Assembly (NCBI GenBank): GCA_964425745.1
Contig: CAYRNW010000011.1
Coordinates: forward strand, 1 to 64,000
DNA length: 64,000 nucleotides
Source of the DNA: CALCNS01 sp964425745
Lineage (GTDB): Bacteria > Bacillota > JAAYKD01
Direction: 5' to 3'
The notes below the pieces were generated by a model. That model had not been told where the DNA came from, ran no database searches, and saw only the letters and a list, made by a program, of their open reading frames with translations. How positions within the stretch are numbered: the first letter of the stretch is position 1; each line of letters begins with the position of its first letter. Positions 17,812 to 26,528 of this stretch are shown one piece after another. A program made the translations under genes and the position numbers.

Positions 17812-19005
17812 TTGACAGAAGATCATCCAAGAACCTCTTGGTCAACGTTTCTGAAAGATGTCTTCATCGTTTCTTTAGGAGCGTATGGAGGGCCTGAAGC
17901 GCATTATGGTGTGATTACAGACCAAATGATCATCAAGAAGAAATACATTAGTGAAGAGGATTTGGTGGAACTAATCGCTCTTTGTACTTTTTTGCCGGGT
18001 CCCAGCAGTACGCAAACGATTGTTTCAATTGGTTATAAAATTGGAGGTCCCACGCTTGCTTTTTTGACCCTCCTGGTGTGGGCATTACCAGTATTGACTG
18101 TGATGACGTTACTCTCGTTCTTAGGCCAATTTCTGCAAGAACATCACCTTTCGACAAACGCATTACGTTATATTGGACCCATGGCGGTCGGATTCATCGT
18201 GGTCGCTGCAATTAATATCGGTCGCAAAGTTCTGAGCGACTCCATGACCTGGATTTTGTTTGCATTGGCGGTGGTTTTAGCGTATTTCCTCAAGTCCCCA
18301 TGGGTTTTCCCAAGCCTGTTGATTCTTGGTGGCCTAATCAGCGTTTTAAGAAGCCGAGAAACGAACCTTTGGAATAAAGTGCGTCTAACGCCACCCTGGG
18401 GCTATTTTGTTGCTTTTCTGGGGTTTGCTTTCGGTGCTTTGTTGCTGCGAGCGCTTTCGGATAACCGCATTGTGCAACTCTTTGAGAGCTTTTATCGGTA
18501 TGGCTACTTGGTCATCGGTGGAGGTCAAGTCGTGGTACCGCTCATGCATACGGAGTTGGTGGAAATCAACCAATACATGACCAATCAAGAGTTCCTTACA
18601 GGATACGGGTTAGTGCAAGGCTTACCCGGGCCAATGTTCAGTTTCAGTGCATATGCTGGAGGGATGGCCGCACGGAATGGTAGCATGCTTTTCCAATTGG
18701 CTGGGGCGATTGCCGGTGGAATCGGCATCTTCTTACCAGGTGTGTTATTAATTTTCTTTGTTTATCCTGTTTGGGAAAATTTAAAACAGATGCGAGGGAT
18801 CAAGGTTTCGCTAAAAGGAGTCAATGCGGTTGCCGCTGGTTTTATTGCTGCCGCTGCGATAACCCTAATGCAAAAGAGCGGTTTTGCTTGGGATAACATA
18901 TTCGTGACAGCAATTTCGATTTTAATTCTTTGGACCAAGAAAGTTCCGGCACCGTTTTTGGTCTTGTTAACTTTAGTTGCAGGGTTTTTCATCCCTGTGT
19001 TATAA
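17812..19005 (+). CDS. chrA: Chromate-transporter-family protein, two-domain
   Basis: A 397-aa membrane protein of the CHR (ChrA) superfamily. The N-terminal domain opens with SLGAYGGPEAHYGVITDQMI and EEDLVELIALCTFLPGPSSTQT. The second, similar domain has YGYLVIGGGQVVVPLMHTEL and GYGLVQGLPGPMFSFSAYAGG. The tandem arrangement is the long-chain type. TTG 17812 is the start behind AAAAAGGAGGAATTTGC. Family members expel chromate in some bacteria; many in anaerobes have no proven substrate. It stands alone behind a terminator and a possible cre site. Confidence 0.88.
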   Translation: MTEDHPRTSWSTFLKDVFIVSLGAYGGPEAHYGVITDQMIIKKKYISEEDLVELIALCTFLPGPSSTQTIVSIGYKIGGPTLAFLTLLVWALPVLTVMTLLSFLGQFLQEHHLSTNALRYIGPMAVGFIVVAAINIGRKVLSDSMTWILFALAVVLAYFLKSPWVFPSLLILGGLISVLRSRETNLWNKVRLTPPWGYFVAFLGFAFGALLLRALSDNRIVQLFESFYRYGYLVIGGGQVVVPLMHTELVEINQYMTNQEFLTGYGLVQGLPGPMFSFSAYAGGMAARNGSMLFQLAGAIAGGIGIFLPGVLLIFFVYPVWENLKQMRGIKVSLKGVNAVAAGFIAAAAITLMQKSGFAWDNIFVTAISILILWTKKVPAPFLVLLTLVAGFFIPVL

Positions 19006-19042
19006 TAAAAAAACAGGAATCTACAACTAAAGGAGCAACGTC

Positions 19043-19861
19043 ATGATGAAAGCCCTCTTCTTTGATTTAGACGGAACATTACTTGATCATAAAAAGCAAA
19101 TCACTCTGGAAAGCCAGGAAGCCCTCAAACAATGCAAAGCCAATGGCATCCGTCTCTTTATTGCCACCGCTCGTCCCCCTACACTCCACAAAACTCTTGG
19201 TTTTACACAAGAGATGCTCGATCTTTTCGATGGGGGAGTTTTCTGTAATGGTGCTTGTGTGCGATTAGAGAACAAAGATCTTTATCACTTTGTCAAACCT
19301 CATGTAGTTCGAGAGTGTTTGGAAGCCATTGAACCTTATTCGGATCTTAATATCTCCTTGCAAAGCGAAAACAACATCCACGCTTTTCGTCATCCCATTG
19401 CTGAAGATCATTTTGATAAATGGGGAATCCATCATGATGAAATGGTACCCTTGACCCAAGAAGTAATCAACCAAACCGTGAAAATGCTGGTTTTCTATGA
19501 TAACTTTGTCGATACCCAGCGAAAAGTCCCTGAAGAATTGGTGCAATGCTTGCGAACCAATTGCTTGAGTGGGGCACAATTGTATTGGACCGACGAAGGG
19601 AAATTGGTGCAGATCATCGATGATGCGGTCAATAAAATGCAAGGCATTGAATATATCCGCCAGCAATTGCATTTGAGCAAGAAGGAAATCGCGGTCTTTG
19701 GGGACGATGTCAACGACGTTGAAATGTTGAGGGGATTTCCTAACAGTATTGCTATGGGAAATGCTTTTGATCATGTAAAATCGGTGGCTGCTCATGTCAC
19801 GTTAGCGAATGATGCCGATGGCATCGCTTATGCTCTTAAAAACATTCTCAAGTTAATTTAG
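19043..19861 (+). CDS. Cof-type HAD phosphatase
   Basis: A 272-aa HAD-superfamily hydrolase of the Cof (type IIB) subfamily. Motif I is LFFDLDGTLLDHKKQIT, motif II is IATARPP, and motif III/IV is VAVFGDDVNDVEML, with a large C2-type cap between. Predicted to dephosphorylate sugar phosphates or flavin/pyridoxal phosphates. The start can be ATG 19043 or ATG 19046; AAAGGAGC precedes both. It is followed 14 bases later by a HAD-kinase fusion, so the two probably share an operon. Confidence 0.88.
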   Translation: MMKALFFDLDGTLLDHKKQITLESQEALKQCKANGIRLFIATARPPTLHKTLGFTQEMLDLFDGGVFCNGACVRLENKDLYHFVKPHVVRECLEAIEPYSDLNISLQSENNIHAFRHPIAEDHFDKWGIHHDEMVPLTQEVINQTVKMLVFYDNFVDTQRKVPEELVQCLRTNCLSGAQLYWTDEGKLVQIIDDAVNKMQGIEYIRQQLHLSKKEIAVFGDDVNDVEMLRGFPNSIAMGNAFDHVKSVAAHVTLANDADGIAYALKNILKLI

Positions 19862-19875
19862 CAAAGAAGGTACTT

Positions 19876-21102
19876 ATGCATATCATTTTTGATTTATACG
19901 GCACACTTTATCAGCCTGGGCTTTCGGTTATGTCTGTACTAAAGCAGATTAGTGATCGGTTGGGCTTACCATATCCGGACGAAGCAGAAGTGTATCAGTT
20001 GGTACATCAGGATGTGGACACTTACTTAGGAGCGTTATATCCGCAAGTGGAAGATCGTGGAGCTTTAAAGGCTTTATTTCTGGCATATGAAAAGCAACAT
20101 GCCGAAGGAGGAGACCTCTTTCCCGGAACCCAAGAGCTCTTGCAAACTTTACATCGCGCAGGTCATGTCTTATCGGTATGTTCCACCGGCAATGACACTT
20201 TCATGCAAACAGTGTTACAACAAAATGGGATTGGAGAATATTTTACCCATATCAAGAGTGCAAGGCCGTACCGCTCCAAAGGAGCAGCTGTCGCAACGTT
20301 GCTTCAAGAAGGGGAGACTGCCGTCTTAGTGGGAGATACGCTCATCGATTTCCGTGCAGCTTGGGAAAATCACATCCCCAGTATCGGCGTTTCCTATGGA
20401 TTTGGTGCTTCCGATGATTTCTCTGCTGCAACTTTCCGTGCCAGCAACATCGAAGAAATTTTGACTTGGCTGAATCATGTAGAAATATTCGCTAAAATCA
20501 CACGGCATTGGTTGGCTAAACCGAAGGCACGAATCCTCGGGATCAATGGAGTTGATACCTCGGGCAAAACTACGTTTGCACGACACTTCCAACGTTATTT
20601 ACGATCCGTTGGTTTAACGGCCGAGGTGATCTCGCTGGATGATTTTCACAACCCCAAAGCAGTGCGATCTAAGGGTGCGAATGAGATTGAGGCCTATGAA
20701 CAAAATGCCTTTGATACAAAGAAATTGATTCAGGAAGTGTTACAGCCAATCAAGGAGCAGGGTACCTGTATCAAGGAAATCGATTGCCTTGACCTAAAAA
20801 ACGATAAATATGACAAGAAGCTGAAACTAGAGATTCATGCAGATACTCTGGTTATTTTGGAAGGGGTGCTTCTATTTAAACCGCCTCTGGAAGCTTGGTT
20901 GGATGAACGGGTTTTTTTAGACATCTCTTTTGACGAAGTAGTGCGACGAGCCGAAAAACGTGATGTTCCCCTCTACGGACCGGAATTTTTGCAAACCTAC
21001 CATCGCAAATACATTCCCATACAACAACGGTATCTTCAGAGTCATTCGCCCAAACAAAAAGCAGATTTTGTCATCGACTATAGCAACTTTTTAAGGGGAT
21101 AA
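19876..21102 (+). CDS. HAD phosphatase-uridine kinase-like fusion
   Basis: A 408-aa fusion. Residues ~1-200 are a HAD domain: IIFDLYGTLY (motif I, the second acidic position is Tyr as in haloacid dehalogenase-type HADs), VCSTGN (II), RSKGAAVATLL (III Lys) and VLVGDTLIDFRAAW (IV). Residues ~215-408 are a P-loop kinase with GINGVDTSGKTTFARHF, the acceptor-site segment VISLDDFHNP and a LEGVLLFKPPL segment, as in the uridine kinase/phosphoribulokinase group. AAGAAGGTACTT precedes the ATG. Two opposing activities on one chain suggest nucleoside salvage or metabolite repair. The substrate is unproven. Confidence 0.8.
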   Translation: MHIIFDLYGTLYQPGLSVMSVLKQISDRLGLPYPDEAEVYQLVHQDVDTYLGALYPQVEDRGALKALFLAYEKQHAEGGDLFPGTQELLQTLHRAGHVLSVCSTGNDTFMQTVLQQNGIGEYFTHIKSARPYRSKGAAVATLLQEGETAVLVGDTLIDFRAAWENHIPSIGVSYGFGASDDFSAATFRASNIEEILTWLNHVEIFAKITRHWLAKPKARILGINGVDTSGKTTFARHFQRYLRSVGLTAEVISLDDFHNPKAVRSKGANEIEAYEQNAFDTKKLIQEVLQPIKEQGTCIKEIDCLDLKNDKYDKKLKLEIHADTLVILEGVLLFKPPLEAWLDERVFLDISFDEVVRRAEKRDVPLYGPEFLQTYHRKYIPIQQRYLQSHSPKQKADFVIDYSNFLRG

Positions 21103-21133
21103 CCGCATAAAATAGAATGAAAGGGGCTTCTTA

Positions 21134-21562
21134 ATGGAAAACTTCAAGCCTAAAGTCGCCTTCATCTGTGTTCATAACTCTTGCCGCAGTCAAATGGCTG
21201 AAGCGCTCGGTAAACTCTTTGCTGCCGATGCTTTTGACAGTTACTCAGGCGGTACCGAGACCAAACCGCAAATCAATCAGGATGCAGTGCACCTAATCAA
21301 AGAGATTTATAATGTGGATATGGAAGCCACGCAAACCTCTAAACTAGTGACCGATCTACCCGAGTGTGATATTGTTATCAAAATGGGCTGTGCGGTTTAT
21401 TGTCCTTTTTTTCCGGGTCGTTATGAAGAAAACTGGGGCCTTGAAGACCCGACCGGAAAAAGCGACGACGAATTCAAGATCATTATTGACGTAATCGAGC
21501 GTAATATCAAACACCTCGCCCAACGAATCCTCAACAACGAAATCACCTACGAAGACTGGTGA
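21134..21562 (+). CDS. arsC: Arsenate reductase, LMW-phosphatase (thioredoxin) type
   Basis: A 142-aa protein. The catalytic P-loop is CVHNSCRSQMAEA (CX5R), then the pair of cysteines in KMGCAVYCPFFPG and WGLEDPTGKSDDEF with the general acid Asp. The three-Cys arrangement is that of Bacillus-type ArsC, which reduces arsenate to arsenite using thioredoxin. No arsB/arsR or acr3 lies nearby, so the role is inferred from motifs only; an LMW tyrosine phosphatase role is less likely because of the extra cysteines. AAAGGGGC precedes the start. Confidence 0.88.
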   Translation: MENFKPKVAFICVHNSCRSQMAEALGKLFAADAFDSYSGGTETKPQINQDAVHLIKEIYNVDMEATQTSKLVTDLPECDIVIKMGCAVYCPFFPGRYEENWGLEDPTGKSDDEFKIIIDVIERNIKHLAQRILNNEITYEDW

Positions 21563-21575
21563 GACTTGGGGATTC

Positions 21576-21596
21576 TTGGGGACGGTTCTCTCCCCC
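21576..21596. repeat. Left REP arm flanking RAYT
   Basis: Family 1 arm reading TTGGGGACGGTTCTCTCCCC plus C, followed by the loop-like TCATTTTACC. Its inverted partner is at 22523-22541. Confidence 0.9.
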
Positions 21597-21738
21597 TCAT
21601 TTTACCAAAGCGTTGCCAATTACACGGCGGCGCTTTTTTTGATCTTGATGTAAAAATAAAATGAAATAAATACAATCTTATGATATGATGTCCGAGATAG
21701 AGATATAGGGTTCAAGATAGAGAGAGGGAGGGAATACT

Positions 21739-22524
21739 ATGCCAAGAGATCAACGGCAGAGAAGTGAAAGTGGGATTTATCATATTGTGATGCGCGGAAT
21801 TAACCGTGCTGTTATTTTCAAAGATGAAGAAGATTGCAGTGTGTTTCTGCGTTATGTAGAAAAAGCAAAAGCAGAGGCGAAGTTTCAACTTTATGCGTAT
21901 TGTTTGATGTCAAATCATATTCACTTATTATTGAAAGAGGGAGAAGAGGAGCTTGGAATCGCCTTTAGACGAATCGGTTCGGGGTTTGTAGGGTGGTACA
22001 ATCGCAAATATGAGCGCTGTGGCCATCTTTTTCAAGATCGATTTCGCAGCGAGCCTGTGGAGAGTGAGCAGTACCTATTTACAGTTCTTCGATATATTCA
22101 CCAAAATCCGGTAAAGGCAGGGGTTGCAAAGACCGTTCTTGAGTATCCCTGGAGTAGTATTCACGAGTATTGCTCAGCTGCCAAGCTATGCAACACGAAT
22201 GATGCACTAAAATGGTATGAAAATTTAGAACCTTGCAAAAGTATAGAGGATTTTTTACGAAGCCAGGAATACGAAAGCTCGATAAAGGATTGGAACAATA
22301 CAAATTGGACGTATCAGAAAACCCTCGAATCGTATGAGTTCCTTCGAACGGCGACACCCTGGGAACAACGAGAACAGCTTTCCGAACAAGATCGATTTGA
22401 GTGGATGAAAATTTTGATCAAGATGGAAGCACCGATTGCGAAGATCGTGCAATTAACAGAAATCAACCGTTGTTTTGTAGAAAAATCTGTTGCTGGAATT
22501 GGAAAAAGAGAGGAAAAATATTGA
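21739..22524 (+). mobile_element. REP-associated tyrosine transposase (RAYT, IS200-like Y1)
   Basis: A 261-aa single-strand transposase relative. The HUH metal site lies in YCLMSNHIHLLL. The N-terminal signature is YHIVMRGINRAVIF. The catalytic Tyr is in GFVGWYNRKYERCGHLFQDRFRSEPV, followed by YIHQNPVKAG. AGAGAGGGAGGG precedes the ATG. Unlike a classical IS200, the gene has no IS ends. It is bracketed by one left and one right arm of the family 1 palindrome, so the gene occupies the place of the palindrome's loop. RAYT proteins are known to nick REP hairpins and are linked to their spread. The open frame appears intact. Confidence 0.93.
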
Positions 22525-22541
22525 GGGAGAGAACCGTCCCC
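22523..22541. repeat. Right REP arm flanking RAYT
   Basis: GAGGGAGAGAACCGTCCCC, the reverse complement of the left arm, beginning at the transposase stop codon. Confidence 0.9.
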
Positions 22542-22685
22542 TAGGTAACTGACTTATGTCAGAAATACAATAAAAGTTTATGACAAATGACATAAACTAA
22601 TGTTATTTTGTAAAGGAATATTGTATTTATACCAAGAATTGACTAAAAAGCAAAAATTAACTTTACGAAAAATTTTACAAACACC

Positions 22686-22714
22686 TTGCATACTTTTTAC
22701 CAGCATGGTATAAT
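22686..22714 (+). promoter_or_regulatory. Promoter of the PplA-like gene
   Basis: TTGCAT at 22686-22691, a 17-base spacer and TATAAT at 22709-22714 with TGG upstream (extended -10). Confidence 0.8.
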
Positions 22715-22755
22715 GACAACGTTGTTTGAGTCACAAAATTATTGGAGGGACAAAA

Positions 22756-23802
22756 ATGAAAAAGACATTATCAATCGTATTGGTGTTAGTCATGGCTTTA
22801 AGTTTATTAGCCGGCTGCAACCAAACCCCAGCACCTACCCCAACCCCAGATCCGGTTCCGGAAACCCCGACCATTGTAAAAGTTGGTTTGGGAAGTGTTC
22901 TTTCTATTGCTAAATCCAAAGATGCTGCTACCGATGTTACCCCGGTTGGACAAGCCGATGTAACCGTTGCTGCTGTTGGATTTGACAAAGATGGCAAGAT
23001 TCTCAGTGTTGATATCGACACCGCTCAAACCAAAATTGCTTTTGATGCTGCTTTCGCTGTTACTTCTGACCTTACCGCCGAAGTTCCCAGCAAAACCGAT
23101 CTTGGCGATGATTATGGCATGAAAAAAGCTTCCGGCATTGAAAAAGAATGGTTTGAACAAATGGCTGCTTTGGAAGAATGGATGATTGGGAAAACCATTG
23201 AAGAAGTCAAAGCGATGCCTATGGACGAAGATGGATATCCTACCGATGCAGACATGGTTGCTTCTGTAACCATGAATGTTGCTGGTTATATTGATGCTGT
23301 TGAACAAGCTTGGACTGACGCCATTGAAGTTGAAGGTGGCGCTACCGTTGGTTTAGGCGTAAAAACCTTAATCAACAAATCCAAAGGCTATTCCATGGTG
23401 GATGGCAAAGAAACCCTTCCTTTAGCTCAAGCAGATACCTATTTAGCTGCTGTTGCTTTTGATGCCGATGATAAAGTTGTTGGCGCTGTGATCGATACCG
23501 CTCAAGTCAAAATCAAATTTGACGCTGCCGGTGTTGTTACCAACAGAGAAGATGAACTGATGACCAAACAAGAACTCAAGGAAGGCTACAACATGAAGGG
23601 CGCTTCTGGCATTGAAAAAGAATGGTATGAACAAGCCAATGCTTTAGCTGCTTGGATGGTTGGACAAACTGCTGAAGAAATCAGCGCTATGCCTTTAGAT
23701 GAAGACGGATATCCCACCGATGCGGATGTCTTGGCTTCCGTTACAGTTCATGTGACCGAATATTTAGCCGTTGTTGCAGAAGCATTTACCGTTGCTAAAT
23801 AA
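22756..23802 (+). CDS. Duplicated PplA/Cad1-like lipoprotein
   Basis: A 348-aa lipoprotein with lipobox LLAGC near residue 19 and a Pro/Thr spacer. Two ~150-residue repeats follow. Each has a QAD-AAV-FD-DGK-IDTAQ-KI-FDA core, then GYxMKxASGIEKEW(Y/F)EQ, an A-W-M-G-T-EE helix, DEDGYPTDADxLASVT and a final helix. The build matches extracellular lipoproteins related to the Cad1 pheromone precursor and to PplA, which carries covalent FMN in Listeria. The next gene is an FMN transferase, which supports flavin loading. A classical flavinylation S/T-G-A-T motif is not obvious, so flavinylation is inference. Strong promoter and terminator suggest high expression. Confidence 0.72.
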   Translation: MKKTLSIVLVLVMALSLLAGCNQTPAPTPTPDPVPETPTIVKVGLGSVLSIAKSKDAATDVTPVGQADVTVAAVGFDKDGKILSVDIDTAQTKIAFDAAFAVTSDLTAEVPSKTDLGDDYGMKKASGIEKEWFEQMAALEEWMIGKTIEEVKAMPMDEDGYPTDADMVASVTMNVAGYIDAVEQAWTDAIEVEGGATVGLGVKTLINKSKGYSMVDGKETLPLAQADTYLAAVAFDADDKVVGAVIDTAQVKIKFDAAGVVTNREDELMTKQELKEGYNMKGASGIEKEWYEQANALAAWMVGQTAEEISAMPLDEDGYPTDADVLASVTVHVTEYLAVVAEAFTVAK

Positions 23803-23818
23803 GTAAAACAACAAAAAA

Positions 23819-23849
23819 CTCCCTCCCTCAAACGAGGGAGGGTTTTTTA
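23819..23849 (+). terminator. Intrinsic terminator
   Basis: Stem CCCTCCCTC with GAGGGAGGG around AAAC, followed by TTTTTT. Confidence 0.9.
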
Positions 23850-23878
23850 CTTTCAACAAGAAATGTAGGATTGGTGTT

Positions 23879-24961
23879 ATGAAACGTCTTTATACAACTT
23901 TTTCAATCGTTTTTATCAGTGTTCTTCTCATCAGCCTGAGTGGGTGTAATTCCACACCTTCACTAAAACGGTATTCTTATAACTTTACAGGTGCGTTTGA
24001 TACCGCCTTTCAAGTGATTGCTTATACCGAGAAAGAAGAGCACTTTAACGACTTAACTGCCTATTTGGAGAGTCGAATGCAGGAATTACATCGACTCTAT
24101 GATAAATATAATACTTATGAAGGTATTACCAACCTTAAAAGTCTAAATGAACAAGCTGCCTTGGAGCCAGTACGAGTGGAGCAGCCTTTATTTGATCTTT
24201 TATTGTTTGCAAAAGAGATGAATGCGCAAACCAGTGGTAAAACCAATATTGCGTTTGGTGCGGTATTGAAAATTTGGTCTGATTATCGGGAAGACGGAAT
24301 CAATGAACCCGAGTCAGCTGCAATTCCTCCCATGGAACTTTTAGAAAAAGCAGCCGAACATACAAACATTAATGACCTAATTCTCGATGCAGAAGAACGG
24401 ACGGTTTTCTACCAAGATAGCAAGCTTTCTCTTGATGTTGGTGCCGTTGGCAAGGGGTATGCTACTGAACTTGTCGTACAAGAACTGATTGAAAAAGGAT
24501 ACTCGTCTTTCATCCTCAGCTCAGGAGGCAATGTGCGCACGGTCGGACAGCCTTTTGAGAAAGATCGCAGCAAATGGGGAGTTGGCTTACAAGACCCAAA
24601 CCGATATGTGTTTGGTGACAATCGTACCCTCGACACAGTCTATGTAAACGATATGTCCGTCGTCAGCTCCGGTGATTATCAGCGGTATTATTATGTTGGG
24701 GATGAGAGGATTCATCACCTAATCGACCCGGCAACCCTACAACCAGCGAACTATTTCCGCGCAGTCAATATCCTGTTTGTCGATTCAGGCAAAGCAGATT
24801 TTTACTCTACTGAGCTATTTTTACTGCCCTATGAAGAGGGACGAGCCTTTGCCGAAGCCACTCCTGGATTAGAAGCCCAATGGATCTTCCCGGATGGCAG
24901 CATTGAAATGACCGAGGGATTTGCTGCTGTAGCAAAGAGCCAAGGTGCAGTTCCCCAATAA
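23879..24961 (+). CDS. apbE: FAD:protein FMN transferase (lipoprotein)
   Basis: A 360-aa extracytoplasmic enzyme with lipobox LSGC near residue 23. Visible ApbE features: GAFDTAFQVIAY at the start of the domain; MNAQTSGKTNIAFGAVLKIWSDY, the substrate-binding stretch; DVGAVGKGYATE; ILSSGGNVRTVG; and HHLIDPATLQPAN, with the metal Asp. It attaches FMN from FAD to Ser/Thr of target proteins. It sits directly downstream of the duplicated lipoprotein, separated by a terminator, and upstream of a flavin reductase. The likely client is that lipoprotein or another surface flavoprotein. Confidence 0.93.
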   Translation: MKRLYTTFSIVFISVLLISLSGCNSTPSLKRYSYNFTGAFDTAFQVIAYTEKEEHFNDLTAYLESRMQELHRLYDKYNTYEGITNLKSLNEQAALEPVRVEQPLFDLLLFAKEMNAQTSGKTNIAFGAVLKIWSDYREDGINEPESAAIPPMELLEKAAEHTNINDLILDAEERTVFYQDSKLSLDVGAVGKGYATELVVQELIEKGYSSFILSSGGNVRTVGQPFEKDRSKWGVGLQDPNRYVFGDNRTLDTVYVNDMSVVSSGDYQRYYYVGDERIHHLIDPATLQPANYFRAVNILFVDSGKADFYSTELFLLPYEEGRAFAEATPGLEAQWIFPDGSIEMTEGFAAVAKSQGAVPQ

Positions 24962-24981
24962 GTTTTGAAAGGAGTCTAGTC

Positions 24982-25518
24982 ATGACAAAAATTCATCTGG
25001 TTGCTCTGAATGGCAGTCTGCGAAAACAATCGTTTAACCTCGCAGCCTTGCGTTACCTGCAAACCATCCTTCCTGAACACGTGACCCTTGAGATCCTTGA
25101 CTTATCGCAGATCCCTTTCTTCAATGAAGATGTAGAAGCGGAAGGGATTCCCGCGGTGGTTCAAGCATTTCGCGAAAAAATCACGGCGGCACAAGGTATC
25201 CTTTTGGCAACACCGGAATATAATTATTCAATTCCACCGGTTCTGAAAAATGCCTTAGATTGGGCATCGCGCGGGAAGAATATTATGGCCAAAAAACCGA
25301 CCGCCATTTTAAGTGCCTCGATTGGCATGTTTGGTGGCGCTAGGGTGCAGTATCATTTAAGACAAGTCACCACTGCACTCGATATGCGTACACTTAACAA
25401 ACCGGAAGTTTTCATTACCAGTGCCGGAAGCAAGGTGAACGATCGGGGTGAATTGACCGATGAGCGCAGCCAAAGTAATCTCAAAAAGCTTTTGGACGCT
25501 CTTTTAGAAAGTATCTAA
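24982..25518 (+). CDS. NADPH-dependent FMN reductase family
   Basis: A 178-aa flavodoxin-fold oxidoreductase. The FMN phosphate loop is LNGSLRKQSFN, and the isoalloxazine-binding segment TPEYNYSIPPVLKNALDWASRG is diagnostic. The family includes the chromate/quinone reductase ChrR and azoreductases. AAGGAG precedes the ATG 20 bases after apbE. It could supply reduced flavin or quinone in the same flavin-linked cluster, or act as a quinone-detoxifying enzyme. Confidence 0.88.
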   Translation: MTKIHLVALNGSLRKQSFNLAALRYLQTILPEHVTLEILDLSQIPFFNEDVEAEGIPAVVQAFREKITAAQGILLATPEYNYSIPPVLKNALDWASRGKNIMAKKPTAILSASIGMFGGARVQYHLRQVTTALDMRTLNKPEVFITSAGSKVNDRGELTDERSQSNLKKLLDALLESI

Positions 25519-25541
25519 CCAAAGTGGAAAGGTGGGGTTCT

Positions 25542-26477
25542 ATGTCATACAACCTTCCCTCTAAAATCGGCTATGCCTGCATCACGCTCGACATGCCGAT
25601 ACGAGGATACAGGACTTGTAAGCAAAAAAATGCGACCCCTGAGTTGCTATATGAGTTGATCGAACATAATTTGGAAGTTCTTGATGCTCAACTGCTGTAC
25701 AATCAACGGGAAGAAATCAAGCTGTTTCGCATCAGTTCAGACATTATTCCTTTTGGTTCGAGCCCTGTCAACACCTTACCATGGTGGGAAATCTTTGCAC
25801 CGCAATTTGAGGAATTAGCAAAATTAATCACACAAAGCCAAGCCAGAGTTTCCATGCACCCCGGGCAATATACAGTAATCAACTCGCCAAATCCGGATGT
25901 GGTAGAGCGAGCTGTGGCAGATTTGGAATATCATGCACGGTTCCTAGACGCTTTACAAACCAATGGGGAACATAAGCTGATCCTGCATGTGGGGGGCGTA
26001 TACGGGAACCGCCAGGAAGCAATGGCTCGTTTTGCCGACAGCTATGAGCGCTTGCCTCAACAGGTTTTAAAGAGGTTGGTCATTGAAAATGATGATAAAT
26101 CGTATCCCATTGGTGATGTTTTAGATCTTGGGCACATGCTTCACATACCGGTTGTCTATGATAATCTGCATAACGCAGTACTTCCAACAGATCTTGCCAC
26201 AGATGACAAGACTTGGATCAAAGAAGCAAAAGCCACCTGGAGTGAAAAGGATGGAAATCAGAAGATCCATTACTCGCAACAAGACCCTGAAAAAAGAGTT
26301 GGCTCTCATTCGGAATCGATTGAGGTTAGAGAATTTCTTTCTTTTTATGAAAAACTTGAGACGCCAGCTCCCGATATTATGCTAGAAGTGAAAGACAAGA
26401 ATCGCTCTGCCGTTGCATGTATCCACGCATTAAAACAAATTTCTATAGATTCCATTGAAAAAGCAGGAAAATTCTAA
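25542..26477 (+). CDS. uvsE: UV damage endonuclease UvsE
   Basis: A 311-aa TIM-barrel nuclease that nicks 5' of UV photoproducts and abasic sites. Diagnostic segments are KIGYACITL at the start, RISSDIIPFGS, VSMHPGQYTVINSP, HVGGVYGNR, IENDD and YDNLHN, all known metal-binding or DNA-probing regions of UvdE. ATG 25542 follows AAAGGTGGGG and is chosen over 25524. Length fits the bacterial family. A light-exposed or stress-exposed niche may be implied, together with the other repair genes in the window. Confidence 0.94.
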   Translation: MSYNLPSKIGYACITLDMPIRGYRTCKQKNATPELLYELIEHNLEVLDAQLLYNQREEIKLFRISSDIIPFGSSPVNTLPWWEIFAPQFEELAKLITQSQARVSMHPGQYTVINSPNPDVVERAVADLEYHARFLDALQTNGEHKLILHVGGVYGNRQEAMARFADSYERLPQQVLKRLVIENDDKSYPIGDVLDLGHMLHIPVVYDNLHNAVLPTDLATDDKTWIKEAKATWSEKDGNQKIHYSQQDPEKRVGSHSESIEVREFLSFYEKLETPAPDIMLEVKDKNRSAVACIHALKQISIDSIEKAGKF

Positions 26478-26528
26478 AGGAAGTGGAACTAAAGCGGAGG
26501 AATCATTCTAGAACACGGAGGCAAAAGT

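Noticed and set aside
22807..23307. Minus-strand 166-codon frame opposite the PplA-like gene
   Set aside because: It is a shadow of a highly biased plus-strand gene with signal peptide, promoter and terminator.
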